In this document: piece after piece, positions 1-8,321 of the stretch | How the letters are laid out: each line of letters begins with the position of its first letter | Position numbering within the stretch: position 1 is the stretch's first letter | From: Flavobacterium channae | GTDB taxonomy: Bacteria > Bacteroidota > Bacteroidia > Flavobacteriales > Flavobacteriaceae | NCBI RefSeq assembly: GCF_021172165.1 | Contig: NZ_CP089096.1 | Span: 1,984,001-2,048,000, forward strand | Length of the DNA stretch: 64,000 bases | Reading direction: 5' to 3' | Translations under genes and position numbers: made by a program | Notes under the pieces: model-generated | Databases searched by the model: none | The model's input: only the letters and a program-made list of their open reading frames with translations | Told to the model about the DNA's origin: nothing

Positions 1-2
1 AT

Positions 3-62
3 TTTTTACATTACGGAAGTTGTCATAAAAACCTTTACCTACTTCTTTTAGAGGACTTATAA
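3..62 (+). CDS. Possible 3' end of an upstream gene (partial)
   Basis: An open frame enters from the left edge and ends in TAA at 60-62. Its last residues, roughly HYGSCHKNLYLLLEDL, look protein-like. The stop overlaps the cdsA start as TAATG, the coupling typical of operon neighbours. Too little is visible to name the product. An LUD-type (LutC-like) protein would be a reasonable guess from flavobacterial gene order, but this is inference only. Confidence 0.35.
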   Translation, partial: FLHYGSCHKNLYLLLLEDL

Positions 63-868
63 TGAACGAAACGCTAAAAAGAGCATTATCTGGAGCCGTT
101 TATGTAATTTTATTATTAGGCTGTATTTCTTATTCTAGAGAGGGTTTAGCAATTCTTTTTGGCGCTTTTCTGATTATTGGAGTATACGAGTTTTGCAAAA
201 TGTGCGGACTAAATTACTTTATTAGTATTCCATTAGCAGGAGGTTCTTATTTTTATTTATGGAATAAAAATTCGGATCTAAACACAAATACTGCACTTAC
301 AGCAATTGCTATTATAATTTCGATAAAACTCCTACTCTATCTTTTTAATCACAACAAAACCCATTTTAAAACCTATACACGTTATTTCTTGTTGTTTGGA
401 TATATCATTCTTCCATTCATATTAGCAAATTACGTAGCTATGGGAGTAAAAGGATACAATCCTAAAATTCTTATTTCAGTTATTATACTTATTTGGACAA
501 ACGATACATTTGCATATTTAGTTGGTAAAAATTTAGGAAAGAACAAACTTTTTCCAAGTGTTTCTCCAAAAAAGACAATTGAAGGATTTATCGGCGGAAT
601 CGTGTTTACCATTATTGGTGGAGCACTTTTAGCACATTTTTACATCATGACATCAAATCTTTACATTTGGATTATCATTGCTTCTATTGTTAGCATTTTC
701 AGCACATTAGGCGATTTAATCGAATCCAAATTAAAGCGAGTTGCCGGAATTAAAGACACCGGAAATATCATGCCAGGTCATGGTGGTATTTTAGATCGAC
801 TAGATAGTATTATATTTGTAATTCCATTTATTAACTTATTTTATTTAATTTTATATTATGTTTCATAA
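62..868 (+). CDS. cdsA: Phosphatidate cytidylyltransferase
   Basis: Integral membrane enzyme that makes CDP-diacylglycerol from CTP and phosphatidic acid, the branch point to phosphatidylethanolamine and acidic phospholipids. The 268-residue protein is strongly hydrophobic with about seven membrane segments. Near the C-terminus it carries the CTP_transf_1 signature: SKLKR, then KD, then PGHGGILDRLDS. Length is normal for the family. The start overlaps the preceding stop, and the 3' end overlaps psd by 11 bases, so cdsA and psd are probably translationally coupled. The two neighbours catalyse successive parts of one pathway, which supports both calls. Confidence 0.95.
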   Translation: MNETLKRALSGAVYVILLLGCISYSREGLAILFGAFLIIGVYEFCKMCGLNYFISIPLAGGSYFYLWNKNSDLNTNTALTAIAIIISIKLLLYLFNHNKTHFKTYTRYFLLFGYIILPFILANYVAMGVKGYNPKILISVIILIWTNDTFAYLVGKNLGKNKLFPSVSPKKTIEGFIGGIVFTIIGGALLAHFYIMTSNLYIWIIIASIVSIFSTLGDLIESKLKRVAGIKDTGNIMPGHGGILDRLDSIIFVIPFINLFYLILYYVS

Positions 869-1511
869 AGAAGGTTCAAAAATCATTTTCATTACACTGC
901 TTTTAGTAGTTGCAATTATTTTCTTAACCGACACTTTTGTATCTGTAAGTTGGTTACAAACAATTTTATACCTATTTGCATTAGTAATATTAGTTTTGGT
1001 TTTACAATTCTTTAGAAACCCAAAACGAGTTGCAGATAATAGCGATAATCACATCTTAGCCCCAGTTGATGGTAAAGTAGTAGTTATTGAAGAAGTTTAC
1101 GAACCTGAGTATTTTAAAGATAAACGTTTAATGGTTTCTATTTTCATGTCCCCTATAAACGTTCATGTTACAAGATATTGTGTAAATGGAATTGTAAAAT
1201 ACAGCAAATATCACCCAGGAAAATATTTAGTAGCTTGGCATCCAAAAGCAAGTGAAGAAAACGAAAGAACTACTGTTGTTATTAACAATCGTATCTATGG
1301 TGAAATTTTATACCGTCAAATTGCAGGTGCTCTTGCAAGACGTATTGTAAACTATGCCGAAGAAGGAATGCGAGTTGTTCAAGGTAAAGATGCAGGTTTC
1401 ATTAAATTTGGTTCTAGAGTAGATATTTATTTACCATTAGGAACAGAAGTAAATGTAAAATTAGGCGATAAAGCTATAGGAAATAAAACCATTATTAGTA
1501 AAAAAGCATAA
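858..1511 (+). CDS. psd: Phosphatidylserine decarboxylase (short form)
   Basis: Converts phosphatidylserine to phosphatidylethanolamine, the main lipid of Gram-negative membranes. The 217-residue protein has two hydrophobic segments in its first 55 residues, a conserved INVHVTRY region near residue 100, and the KFGSRVD motif near residues 183-189. In this family the proenzyme cuts itself at the Gly-Ser bond of that motif, producing the pyruvoyl cofactor. The length matches the short, archaeal-like Psd type common in Bacteroidota. It starts inside the 3' end of cdsA. The missing link, phosphatidylserine synthase, is not in this window. Confidence 0.93.
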   Translation: MFHKEGSKIIFITLLLVVAIIFLTDTFVSVSWLQTILYLFALVILVLVLQFFRNPKRVADNSDNHILAPVDGKVVVIEEVYEPEYFKDKRLMVSIFMSPINVHVTRYCVNGIVKYSKYHPGKYLVAWHPKASEENERTTVVINNRIYGEILYRQIAGALARRIVNYAEEGMRVVQGKDAGFIKFGSRVDIYLPLGTEVNVKLGDKAIGNKTIISKKA

Positions 1512-1514
1512 AGC

Positions 1515-1796
1515 ATGAGCGAAAAGGATTTAAATACTTTATTTGACGAAGCATTTGCTAATGCACAATTGATTCCTCAAGAATCAGTGCCACAGGATAT
1601 GCAATTAATATTGTATGGTTTGTACAAACAAGCAACTTCCGAAACGTCAAACCCTTTATTATTTCAAAATCCTCAAGACCTTAGAAACGCTTTCAAATTA
1701 AATGCTTGGATGCAGGTAAAACACATCAAGCCTGAAGAAGCAAAAAAAGAATACATTAAAATCATCAATCAATTACTGAAAGAGCGTAATTTATAA
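1515..1796 (+). CDS. Acyl-CoA-binding protein
   Basis: Small cytosolic four-helix protein that binds long-chain acyl-CoA esters. The 93 residues cover the whole ACBP domain. Visible family features are the N-terminal FDEAFANAQ helix, the LYGLYKQAT motif carrying the ligand-contacting Tyr and Lys, and NAWMQVKHIKPEEAKKEYI in the third and fourth helices. It begins four bases after the psd stop and probably belongs to the lipid operon, where it may buffer or deliver acyl-CoA. ACBPs are uncommon in bacteria overall but recur in Bacteroidota. Confidence 0.9.
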   Translation: MSEKDLNTLFDEAFANAQLIPQESVPQDMQLILYGLYKQATSETSNPLLFQNPQDLRNAFKLNAWMQVKHIKPEEAKKEYIKIINQLLKERNL

Positions 1797-1808
1797 TTTA
1801 CATTACAA

Positions 1809-2582
1809 ATGAAAAAGTCATTGTTATGGATCGCTTGTGTATCGTTAATGATGACAAGCTGTAAGAAAGAAAATCAGTTAGAAGAAGTAAAAATTCCAGA
1901 TCCTGAAGTTGAAACTAAAATTTCTGCATTAGGAAATCCAGCCGATGTAAAAGTTACCGAAGGTGGCATTTTTCAAATGCGTGGATTAAAATACGCTTAC
2001 GATGATTTAGAACCGCATATCGATGGCAGAACAATGGAAATTCATTATTCAAAACATCATTTGGGTTACGCAAACAAATTAAACAAAGCTGTAATTGGAA
2101 CCGATTTAGAATTAAAAACGGTTGAAGATATTCTTAAAAACCTTGATACCAATAACAAAGAAATCAGAAATAATGCTGGTGGCTACTACAACCACAATCT
2201 TTTCTTTGAAATTTTAAATCCAAAAGGAGGCGGAAATCCAACAGGCGCTTTAGCAGAAGCCATCACTGCAGAACTAGGTTCTTTTGACAACTTACAAAAA
2301 CAACTAACCGATGCCGCTTCAGGACAATTTGGAAGTGGTTGGGCTTGGCTTGTAGTAACAAGAGATGGAAAATTAGCCATTACAAGTACTGCTAACCAGG
2401 ATAATCCTTTAATGCCAAACGCAGAAGTAAGAGGAACCCCTATTTTAGCTATAGACGTTTGGGAACACGCTTACTATTTACATTATCAAAACAAGCGTAA
2501 TGAATATTTAACTGCTATTTTCAATGTGATTGATTGGAATGTAGTAAATGCTAAATACGAAACTGCTATTAGCAAGATTTAA
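1809..2582 (+). CDS. Fe/Mn superoxide dismutase, predicted lipoprotein
   Basis: Dismutates superoxide to oxygen and hydrogen peroxide. The N-terminus MKKSLLWIACVSLMMTSCKK is a type II signal peptide with the lipobox MTSC, so the mature enzyme should be lipid-anchored outside the cytoplasm rather than cytosolic. A linker of about 40 residues precedes the SOD fold. Metal-site motifs are visible: HYSKHHLGYANKLN, NHNLFFEIL and the signature DVWEHAYY. The family's usual GGHxNHxxFW reads GGYYNHNLFFEIL here, a divergence around the active site. The 257-residue length exceeds cytosolic SODs by the signal and linker. It may be read through from the lipid operon; a clear terminator follows. Confidence 0.9.
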   Translation: MKKSLLWIACVSLMMTSCKKENQLEEVKIPDPEVETKISALGNPADVKVTEGGIFQMRGLKYAYDDLEPHIDGRTMEIHYSKHHLGYANKLNKAVIGTDLELKTVEDILKNLDTNNKEIRNNAGGYYNHNLFFEILNPKGGGNPTGALAEAITAELGSFDNLQKQLTDAASGQFGSGWAWLVVTRDGKLAITSTANQDNPLMPNAEVRGTPILAIDVWEHAYYLHYQNKRNEYLTAIFNVIDWNVVNAKYETAISKI

Positions 2583-2606
2583 ATTCTAACAAAAATTGAT
2601 AATAAC

Positions 2607-2634
2607 AAAGTCTAACAGATGTTAGACTTTTTTT
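2607..2634 (+). terminator. Rho-independent terminator after the SOD gene
   Basis: An 11-bp perfect stem (AAAGTCTAACA with TGTTAGACTTT) closes a 2-base gap and is followed by a T-run. It lies 25 bases beyond the stop of the SOD gene. Confidence 0.85.
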
Positions 2635-2904
2635 GTAACTACTCAAAAGAGAATCGAAATTTTAACACAAACTGCAGAAAAACTACAGCAACACCTAAAT
2701 TTATTTAAATTAATTTTGAACTATACGAATTAAAAGTTCTAGTAAACTATATTCCTTCTTATATTATAGTTTAATTTATCGTTGGTGAAAATATTTAAGG
2801 GGTTAAAAATTTCACTAACTAATTTAAGCGATGATTAATCCATTTCATTGTTTAAATTAAACAACTTGATTTGTTAATTTGGGTGTATAATTTTATCGAG
2901 TTGT
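2635..2904. other. Intergenic stretch with no gene seen
   Basis: About 270 bases of very AT-rich sequence separate the SOD terminator from the carB terminator. I see no open frame with protein-like content and no strong repeat, only a weak CTGCAG/CTACAG hairpin near 2672-2688. The genes on either side converge here, so no promoter is expected. Confidence 0.5.
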
Positions 2905-2940
2905 AAAAAAAATCCCAATCTTACGATTGGGATTTTTTAT
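2905..2940. terminator. Bidirectional terminator at the carB 3' end
   Basis: The stem AATCCCAATC / GATTGGGATT encloses a TTAC loop, with an A-run on the left and a T-run on the right, so it can work on both strands. It ends 16 bases from the carB stop on the minus strand. Confidence 0.85.
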
Positions 2941-2955
2941 TTTTTATTTAACCAA

Positions 2956-5811
2956 TTACTTCGTTAAATACATTTTTCTTCTAGAATATAAATCATAGAA
3001 TTGATCATCTTTTAAATCATCAATAAACAAAATACTTTCACCTGTTGATTTCATTTCAGGACCTAAAGCTTTATTTACATTTTTGAATTTGCTAAATGAA
3101 AATACTGGTTGTTTAATTGCATATCCTTTTAATTGTGGATTGAAATCAAAATCAGTAACTTTATTATGACCTAACATTACTTTAGTAGCATAGTTCACAT
3201 AAGGCTCTCCATACGCTTTTGCAATAAATGGCACGGTACGAGATGCTCTTGGATTTGCTTCGATGATATAAACCGTATCGTCTTTAATCGCAAACTGAAT
3301 GTTAATTAAACCTACCGTTTTAAGAGCAACCGCAATTTTCTTAGTGTGGTCTTTTATTTGTTGCATTACAAATTCTCCTAAGTTGAAAGGTGGTAATGTT
3401 GCATTACTATCTCCAGAGTGAACTCCACATGGCTCAATGTGTTCCATAATACCAATGATGTAAACATTTCCATCAGCATCACAAATTGCATCTGCTTCTG
3501 CTTCGATAGCACCATCTAGGTAGTGGTCTAATAATAATTTATTATTTGGTATATGTTTTAAAATCTCTATAACGTGTTCTTCTAATTCTTGTTTGTTGAT
3601 GACAATTTTCATGCCTTGACCTCCTAATACATAAGATGGTCTAACTAAAAGTGGAAAATCTAATGAGTCAGCTAATTTTACAGCTTCTTCAGCATTTTCA
3701 GCTACTCCAAACCTTGGAAAAGGAATATTTAATTCGGTTAACAATTCTGAGAATCTTCCTCTATCTTCTGCTAAATCTAAAGCATCAAAAGAAGTTCCGA
3801 TGATTTTGATTCCATATTTTGCTAATTTTTCCGCTAACTTTAATGCTGTTTGTCCACCCAACTGAACAATTACGCCTTCTGGCTTTTCATGTTGGATAAT
3901 ATCATAAATATGCTCCCAGAAAACAGGTTCGAAATATAATTTATCAGCTGTATCAAAATCTGTAGAAACTGTTTCAGGATTACAGTTAATCATGATAGTT
4001 TCATAACCGCATTCTTTTGCAGCTAATACTCCGTGAACACAAGAGTAATCAAACTCAATTCCTTGTCCAATTCTATTTGGTCCAGAACCTAATACAACTA
4101 CTTTTTTCTTATCAGTTACGATACTTTCGTTAGCAACATATCTAGTTCCATCTGCTTTTTCAATTTCTGCTTCAAAAGTAGAGTAGAAATAAGGTGTTAC
4201 TGCTTTAAACTCTGCAGCACAAGTATCTACTAATTTATAAACACGTTGAATATTCATCTTATCGCGCAAAGCATGAACTTGACTTTCAAGACATCCTAAC
4301 ATGTGTGCAATTTGACGATCTCCGTATCCTTTTTGTTTTGCTTCTAAAAGCAATTCTTTTGGAAGTGTATCTAAAGTGAATTTAGAAATCTCTTTTTCTA
4401 ATAAGAATAATTCCTCGTATTGTTTCAAGAACCACATGTCGATTTTTGTGATTTCATGAATTCTACTTAATGGAATTCCCATAGCAATAGCATCATAAAT
4501 TACGAATACTCTATCCCAACTTGCATAAGTAAGTTTTTCGATAATTTGCTCGTAATTTTTATAACCTTTACCATCAGCTCCTAAACCGTTACGCTTAATT
4601 TCTAATGATTGAGTAGCTTTATGTAACGCTTCTTGGAACGAACGTCCAATTCCCATTACTTCACCTACCGATTTCATTTGAAGACCTAAAGTTCTATCAG
4701 AACCTTCAAATTTATCAAAATTCCAACGTGGTATTTTTACGATTACATAATCTAATGTAGGCTCAAATAAAGCTGAAGTAGATTTTGTAATTTGGTTTTG
4801 CAATTCATCTAAGTTGTATCCTAAAGCTAATTTTGTAGCAATTTTTGCAATTGGATAACCTGTTGCTTTTGATGCTAATGCAGAAGAACGCGATACACGA
4901 GGATTGATTTCGATTGCAACAATATCTTCTTTATCATCTGGAGAAACAGCAAACTGAACATTACAACCTCCAGCAAAATTTCCGATAGAACGCATCATTA
5001 AGATGGCCATATCACGCATTTTTTGGAACGTTGTATCAGACAATGTCATAGCCGGCGCTACAGTGATACTATCTCCAGTATGAATTCCCATTGGATCCAT
5101 GTTCTCGATAGTACAAATAATTACTACATTGTCATTTTTATCTCTAAGTAACTCTAATTCATATTCTTTCCATCCTAAAAGTGCTTTATCGATAAGTACT
5201 TCGTGAATTGGAGACATTTCTAAACCATACGTTAGTTTTTCGTCAAATTCTTCTTTAGTATGCACGAAAGCAGCCCCTGTTCCTCCTAAAGTAAATGAAG
5301 GACGGATTACTAATGGAAACCCAAACTCTTGAGCGATTTCTTTTCCCTTTAAGAAAGAGTTGGCAATTTTAGCAGGTGCAGCTCCTACTCCTAAATCTTG
5401 TAAAAGCTTTTTAAATTGATCTCTATCTTCTGTAATATTAATGGCATTTACATCAACACCAATCATTTTTACATTAAAATCTTTCCAAATTCCTTTTTCA
5501 TCAGCTTCTAAACATAAATTTAATGCTGTTTGACCACCCATTGTTGGTAAAACCGAATCAATTTGCGGATGCGCTTTAAGGATTTCAATAATTGATTTTG
5601 TTGTTAATGGTTTTAAATAAACATGATCAGCCATCGAAGGGTCTGTCATAATAGTTGCCGGATTTGAGTTAATTAAGATAACTTCAATTCCTTCTTCTCT
5701 TAATGAACGGGCTGATTGAGAACCTGCGTAGTCGAATTCGCAAGCTTGACCGATAACGATTGGTCCAGATCCAATAATTAAAACCGATTTGATAGTTGTG
5801 TCTTTAGGCAT
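2956..5811 (-). CDS. carB: Carbamoyl-phosphate synthase large subunit
   Basis: Makes carbamoyl phosphate for pyrimidine and arginine synthesis, using ammonia delivered by the small subunit CarA. The 951 residues show the duplicated architecture: two ATP-grasp halves, each opening with a glycine-rich GSGPxxIGQ motif (near residues 13 and 570) and each carrying QxGGQTALxL. The protein stops soon after the second ATP-grasp half, at YSRRKMYLTK. It therefore lacks most or all of the roughly 130-residue C-terminal MGS-like domain that binds UMP, IMP and ornithine in the E. coli enzyme of about 1070 residues. The frame looks intact, so this is a short form rather than a truncation by mutation. carA is not in the window. 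Confidence 0.95.
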   Translation of the reverse strand: MPKDTTIKSVLIIGSGPIVIGQACEFDYAGSQSARSLREEGIEVILINSNPATIMTDPSMADHVYLKPLTTKSIIEILKAHPQIDSVLPTMGGQTALNLCLEADEKGIWKDFNVKMIGVDVNAINITEDRDQFKKLLQDLGVGAAPAKIANSFLKGKEIAQEFGFPLVIRPSFTLGGTGAAFVHTKEEFDEKLTYGLEMSPIHEVLIDKALLGWKEYELELLRDKNDNVVIICTIENMDPMGIHTGDSITVAPAMTLSDTTFQKMRDMAILMMRSIGNFAGGCNVQFAVSPDDKEDIVAIEINPRVSRSSALASKATGYPIAKIATKLALGYNLDELQNQITKSTSALFEPTLDYVIVKIPRWNFDKFEGSDRTLGLQMKSVGEVMGIGRSFQEALHKATQSLEIKRNGLGADGKGYKNYEQIIEKLTYASWDRVFVIYDAIAMGIPLSRIHEITKIDMWFLKQYEELFLLEKEISKFTLDTLPKELLLEAKQKGYGDRQIAHMLGCLESQVHALRDKMNIQRVYKLVDTCAAEFKAVTPYFYSTFEAEIEKADGTRYVANESIVTDKKKVVVLGSGPNRIGQGIEFDYSCVHGVLAAKECGYETIMINCNPETVSTDFDTADKLYFEPVFWEHIYDIIQHEKPEGVIVQLGGQTALKLAEKLAKYGIKIIGTSFDALDLAEDRGRFSELLTELNIPFPRFGVAENAEEAVKLADSLDFPLLVRPSYVLGGQGMKIVINKQELEEHVIEILKHIPNNKLLLDHYLDGAIEAEADAICDADGNVYIIGIMEHIEPCGVHSGDSNATLPPFNLGEFVMQQIKDHTKKIAVALKTVGLINIQFAIKDDTVYIIEANPRASRTVPFIAKAYGEPYVNYATKVMLGHNKVTDFDFNPQLKGYAIKQPVFSFSKFKNVNKALGPEMKSTGESILFIDDLKDDQFYDLYSRRKMYLTK

Positions 5812-5924
5812 TGTATGTTGTTTTGTGTTGTTGTATTTGTAGTCTTGTTGGGTATAAAATTACTAAGTTTGAGGCATTTGAGATTCAATTACGACAAAAA
5901 CTTATTCTTATTTTATAAACAGTT

Positions 5925-5958
5925 TAAAAAAAAGCCGTTACTAATAAAAGTAACGGCT
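5925..5958 (-). terminator. Terminator after rpmH
   Basis: A 9-bp perfect stem (AGCCGTTAC / GTAACGGCT) is followed on the minus strand by eight T. It lies 22 bases past the rpmH stop, so carB is probably transcribed from its own promoter further down. Confidence 0.85.
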
Positions 5959-5980
5959 GATATATTGTTTAAGCTAAACA

Positions 5981-6142
5981 TTATTTTTTGTGTCTTGGTT
6001 CGCAAGAAACAGTTAATTTGTGTCTACCTTTAGCTCTTCTACGAGCAAGCACTTTTCTTCCATTAGCAGAAGCCATTCTATCCATGAAACCGTGCTTATT
6101 TCTTCTTTTTCTTTTTGATGGTTGAAACGTTCTCTTACTCAT
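5981..6142 (-). CDS. rpmH: 50S ribosomal protein L34
   Basis: A 53-residue, very basic ribosomal protein read on the minus strand. It starts [19 protein letters not shown], continues with a [18 protein letters not shown] region, and ends in EPRHKK. The conserved features are the KRTFQPSxxKRxRxHGF block and the basic RRRAKGRxxLT tail. It was missed by length-based gene finding. In many bacteria rpmH sits at the replication origin next to rnpA, but neither rnpA nor dnaA is here. A consensus promoter and its own terminator bracket it, so it is probably a single-gene unit. Confidence 0.96.
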   Translation of the reverse strand: MSKRTFQPSKRKRRNKHGFMDRMASANGRKVLARRRAKGRHKLTVSCEPRHKK

Positions 6143-6215
6143 TGTAGTATCTTTTAAAATCTATAAATAAAAATCTTTTTTAAACTCATAGGTTCCCTTT
6201 CTTGAAAACCGAGTG

Positions 6216-6245
6216 CAAATATACAAAGACTTTTTTCATTCGCAA
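6216..6245 (-). promoter_or_regulatory. rpmH promoter (TTG-N19-TATATTTG)
   Basis: On the minus strand TATATTTG (6216-6223) sits 19 bases downstream of TTG (6243-6245), fitting the flavobacterial -33/-7 consensus. The predicted transcript start leaves a leader of about 70 bases before the rpmH ATG. Confidence 0.7.
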
Positions 6246-6308
6246 GCACTTTTTTAAAAATATTTTTAATTGATTTTATTACCTTTGCACACAACTAAAA
6301 AATACAAT

Positions 6309-6824
6309 ATGTTTCACAAAAATATCAAATTAGTTTTAGCTGCATTAATTATAGCTTTCGGAATTTATCAATTTACTGAAAACAACATAGGAAATGGTAT
6401 ATTCTTATTATTGTTTTCTACTATTTTCATTTTCTTATATTTTAAAAACGAGTTTATTTTATTGGCTTTCTTAAAATTAAGAAAACAAGATTTTCCTGGA
6501 GCACAAAAATGGTTATCACATATTAAGAACCCAGAAGCAGCTTTAGTAACTAAACAACAAGGTTATTTTAACTACTTACACGGATTAATGGTTTCTCAAA
6601 CTAATTTAAACGAAGCTGAGCGTTATTTTAAGAAAGCAATTTCATTAGGTTTATCTATGGATCAAGATTTAGCTTTAGCAAAATTACAGTTAGCCGGAAT
6701 TGCCATGACTAAAAGAAGAAAAATGGAAGCTACTTCATTATTAAATGAAGCTAAAAAACTTGACAAACAAAATATGCTTAAAGATCAGATAAAAATGATG
6801 AAAGAGCAAATGAAAAAAATGTAA
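6309..6824 (+). CDS. Small membrane protein with TPR-like tail (DUF2892-like)
   Basis: Conserved flavobacterial protein of unknown function, 171 residues from the chosen ATG. Two membrane segments at about residues 5-22 and 25-45 resemble the DUF2892 hairpin. The rest is cytoplasmic and helical, with a TPR-like stretch (YLHGLMVSQTNLNEAERYFKKAI, then a second helix pair) and a basic, Met/Lys-rich C-terminal helix. An upstream in-frame extension begins before the likely promoter element TACCTTTG near 6279-6286, so MFHKNIK is preferred as the start. Topology suggests a membrane-anchored interaction platform; no enzymatic motif is visible. Confidence 0.75.
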   Translation: MFHKNIKLVLAALIIAFGIYQFTENNIGNGIFLLLFSTIFIFLYFKNEFILLAFLKLRKQDFPGAQKWLSHIKNPEAALVTKQQGYFNYLHGLMVSQTNLNEAERYFKKAISLGLSMDQDLALAKLQLAGIAMTKRRKMEATSLLNEAKKLDKQNMLKDQIKMMKEQMKKM

Positions 6825-6845
6825 CTCAATCATTTTATAATTTAA

Positions 6846-6869
6846 AAAAGCACCTATAAAGGTGCTTTT
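6846..6869 (+). terminator. Terminator after the small membrane protein gene
   Basis: The stem AAAAGCACCT / AGGTGCTTTT encloses an ATAA loop, 21 bases after the stop codon. Confidence 0.75.
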
Positions 6870-6983
6870 ATTGTTAATAATCGAATTATTTTTTTGTTGA
6901 ACGAGTTTTTTACAATTAAACAATTCATTTTCATAGCTTTACCAATGTAAAAATGAATGCAAATTCCCCTAAGAATAAATTAC

Positions 6984-7101
6984 CCACTATAATTTTTATG
7001 AGAAAAATTTCTTTATAAAAGATGCAAAGGGGGGAAATTCCATCTTAAAAACGAAATAACAAATAAACATGAATAAAATTAAAAATTATAGTGGTTTTTT
7101 T
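6984..7101 (+). ncRNA. Long-stem inverted-repeat cassette A (candidate structured RNA)
   Basis: A perfect 15-bp inverted repeat (CCACTATAATTTTTA at 6984-6998 and its complement at 7080-7094) encloses about 80 bases and is followed directly by seven T on the plus strand. Inside, AAGATG (7019-7024) pairs with CATCTT (7041-7046) around a G-rich loop. A possible -7 box, TAGCTTTA, lies about 50 bases upstream (6936-6943). No reading frame fits. It is the first of three such cassettes; the plus-strand T-run suggests a plus-strand RNA with an intrinsic terminator formed by its own ends. Function unknown. Confidence 0.5.
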
Positions 7102-7123
7102 AAAACAAAAACGACAAAAACAC

Positions 7124-7255
7124 AAAAGCCATACAATTAAAAATGCTTTAAGATTTCAACGCTTTTATATATAAGAGAATCGCACACTCGTTGGTCTAAA
7201 AAAAGAAGTTAAGTAAAGATTTTAAAAACTTCATCTCTCAATTGTATGGCTTTTT
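7124..7255 (+). ncRNA. Long-stem inverted-repeat cassette B (candidate structured RNA)
   Basis: A perfect 15-bp inverted repeat (AAAAGCCATACAATT at 7124-7138 and its complement at 7240-7254) encloses about 100 bases and ends in five T. Inner helices are visible: GAAGTT with AACTTC (7205-7232), CAACG with CGTTG (about 7157-7193), and within that CTTTTA with TAAGAG around a TATA loop. The outer stem shares the CCATACA start with cassette C. No coding capacity is evident. Confidence 0.5.
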
Positions 7256-7306
7256 AACGTATAAACCAATAGTTTAAAAAGCTTTGAAAAACAAAACATA
7301 AGATTT

Positions 7307-7387
7307 CCATACAGAAAAACACCCTTTTGAGTCGCTTAAATTCTACTCTACATTCTCAAAACCTATTGATTTTCTGTATGGTTTTTT
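7307..7387 (+). ncRNA. Long-stem inverted-repeat cassette C (candidate structured RNA)
   Basis: A perfect 12-bp inverted repeat (CCATACAGAAAA at 7307-7318 and its complement at 7370-7381) is followed by six T on the plus strand. A second helix, TTTTGAG (7325-7331) with CTCAAAA (7355-7361), is separated from the outer stem by an internal loop of 6 and 8 bases. The overall shape is a long interrupted hairpin ending in a U-tract. It lies just past the 3' end of the convergent transglycosylase gene. Confidence 0.5.
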
Positions 7388-7420
7388 ACTTCCTAAAAAG
7401 CAAATCAACTTCTTTTATTC

Positions 7421-8317
7421 TTATTGTTTGCTATATCCAGCCGTTGGGATTTCGATTTCGTATTTTTTTCCAGAAGTAACTGTAAGCTTTTTATCACGCA
7501 ACCACGGATTGTGAATCTTTAATATTTTATAATTCACTCCTTGTGTTTTTGCAAATTTGGCCAAATCAGTTATTGACGTATCTACAACAATCTTACGGGT
7601 AGGAATACTATAATACAAAGCCTCATTTGGAATACTAAAACCATATTTATCTGATTGCGACATAATTTCTTTTAATGCCAAAATTCGGAACACATAACGA
7701 GATGTTTCTTCAGTAAGTAATAAATCGTAGTAATTGTCTACTCCTTGCTCATCCATTTTTCTAGAAATTCCACCCATTCCGCCATTATAAGATGCCGCAG
7801 CCAATGTCCAAGAACCAAATTTTTCTTTAGCTACTAGTAAATATTTACAAGCCGCTTCAGTAGATTTTTCTAAATTATATCTTTCATCAACCTCATCGCT
7901 AACCTCCATTCCTTTTTCTTTTGCTGTTGCTGGCATAAATTGCCAAACACCTCTTGCACCTGCTGGAGAAACCGCATTAACCAAACTACTTTCAATTACA
8001 GCTAAATATTTAAAATCATCTGGAACACCATATTTTTTTAAAATTGGTTCAATAACCGGAAAAACTTTATTTGCTCGCTTGATAACTAAAGTTGTATTTG
8101 TATGATAATTCATATTCGTTATCATTTCTTTATCCAAACGTTCCTGAACATCCGCCATAAAAGTAGGCACTTCTTCCCCTGCAAAATCCATTTTCAGATT
8201 ATACCCTATTGGAGCATATTTTGTTTTATCTGAAACTACTCCATAAATAAAAAAACTTCCCAAAGCTGCCATTAAAAGAACTACAGCAACTTTTCTTGTC
8301 ATTAACTTTTTCATCAT
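7421..8317 (-). CDS. Lytic murein transglycosylase (SLT/GH23 domain)
   Basis: Cleaves peptidoglycan glycan strands to 1,6-anhydro products. Residues 1-30 form a signal or membrane anchor (MTRKVAVVLLMAALGSFFIYG). The SLT domain follows: AVIESSLVNAVSPAGARGVW carries the catalytic Glu near residue 110, then QFMPATAKE and AAASYNGGMGGI, the usual motifs of the MltD-type GH23 fold. After it comes a stretch with LysM-like spacing (TDLAKFAKTQGVNYKILK). At 298 residues it is shorter than E. coli MltD. It lies directly downstream of the hydrolase gene with only four bases between them, so the two are probably cotranscribed. Confidence 0.85.
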   Translation of the reverse strand: MMKKLMTRKVAVVLLMAALGSFFIYGVVSDKTKYAPIGYNLKMDFAGEEVPTFMADVQERLDKEMITNMNYHTNTTLVIKRANKVFPVIEPILKKYGVPDDFKYLAVIESSLVNAVSPAGARGVWQFMPATAKEKGMEVSDEVDERYNLEKSTEAACKYLLVAKEKFGSWTLAAASYNGGMGGISRKMDEQGVDNYYDLLLTEETSRYVFRILALKEIMSQSDKYGFSIPNEALYYSIPTRKIVVDTSITDLAKFAKTQGVNYKILKIHNPWLRDKKLTVTSGKKYEIEIPTAGYSKQ

Positions 8318-8321
8318 TTCT

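Noticed and set aside
5815..6033. A 72-codon plus-strand ORF between carB and rpmH
   Set aside because: It runs antisense through the rpmH terminator and part of rpmH; the composition is not protein-like.
6984..7387. tmRNA, RNase P RNA or SRP RNA
   Set aside because: None of the conserved core sequences of these RNAs is present; only the long stems are.
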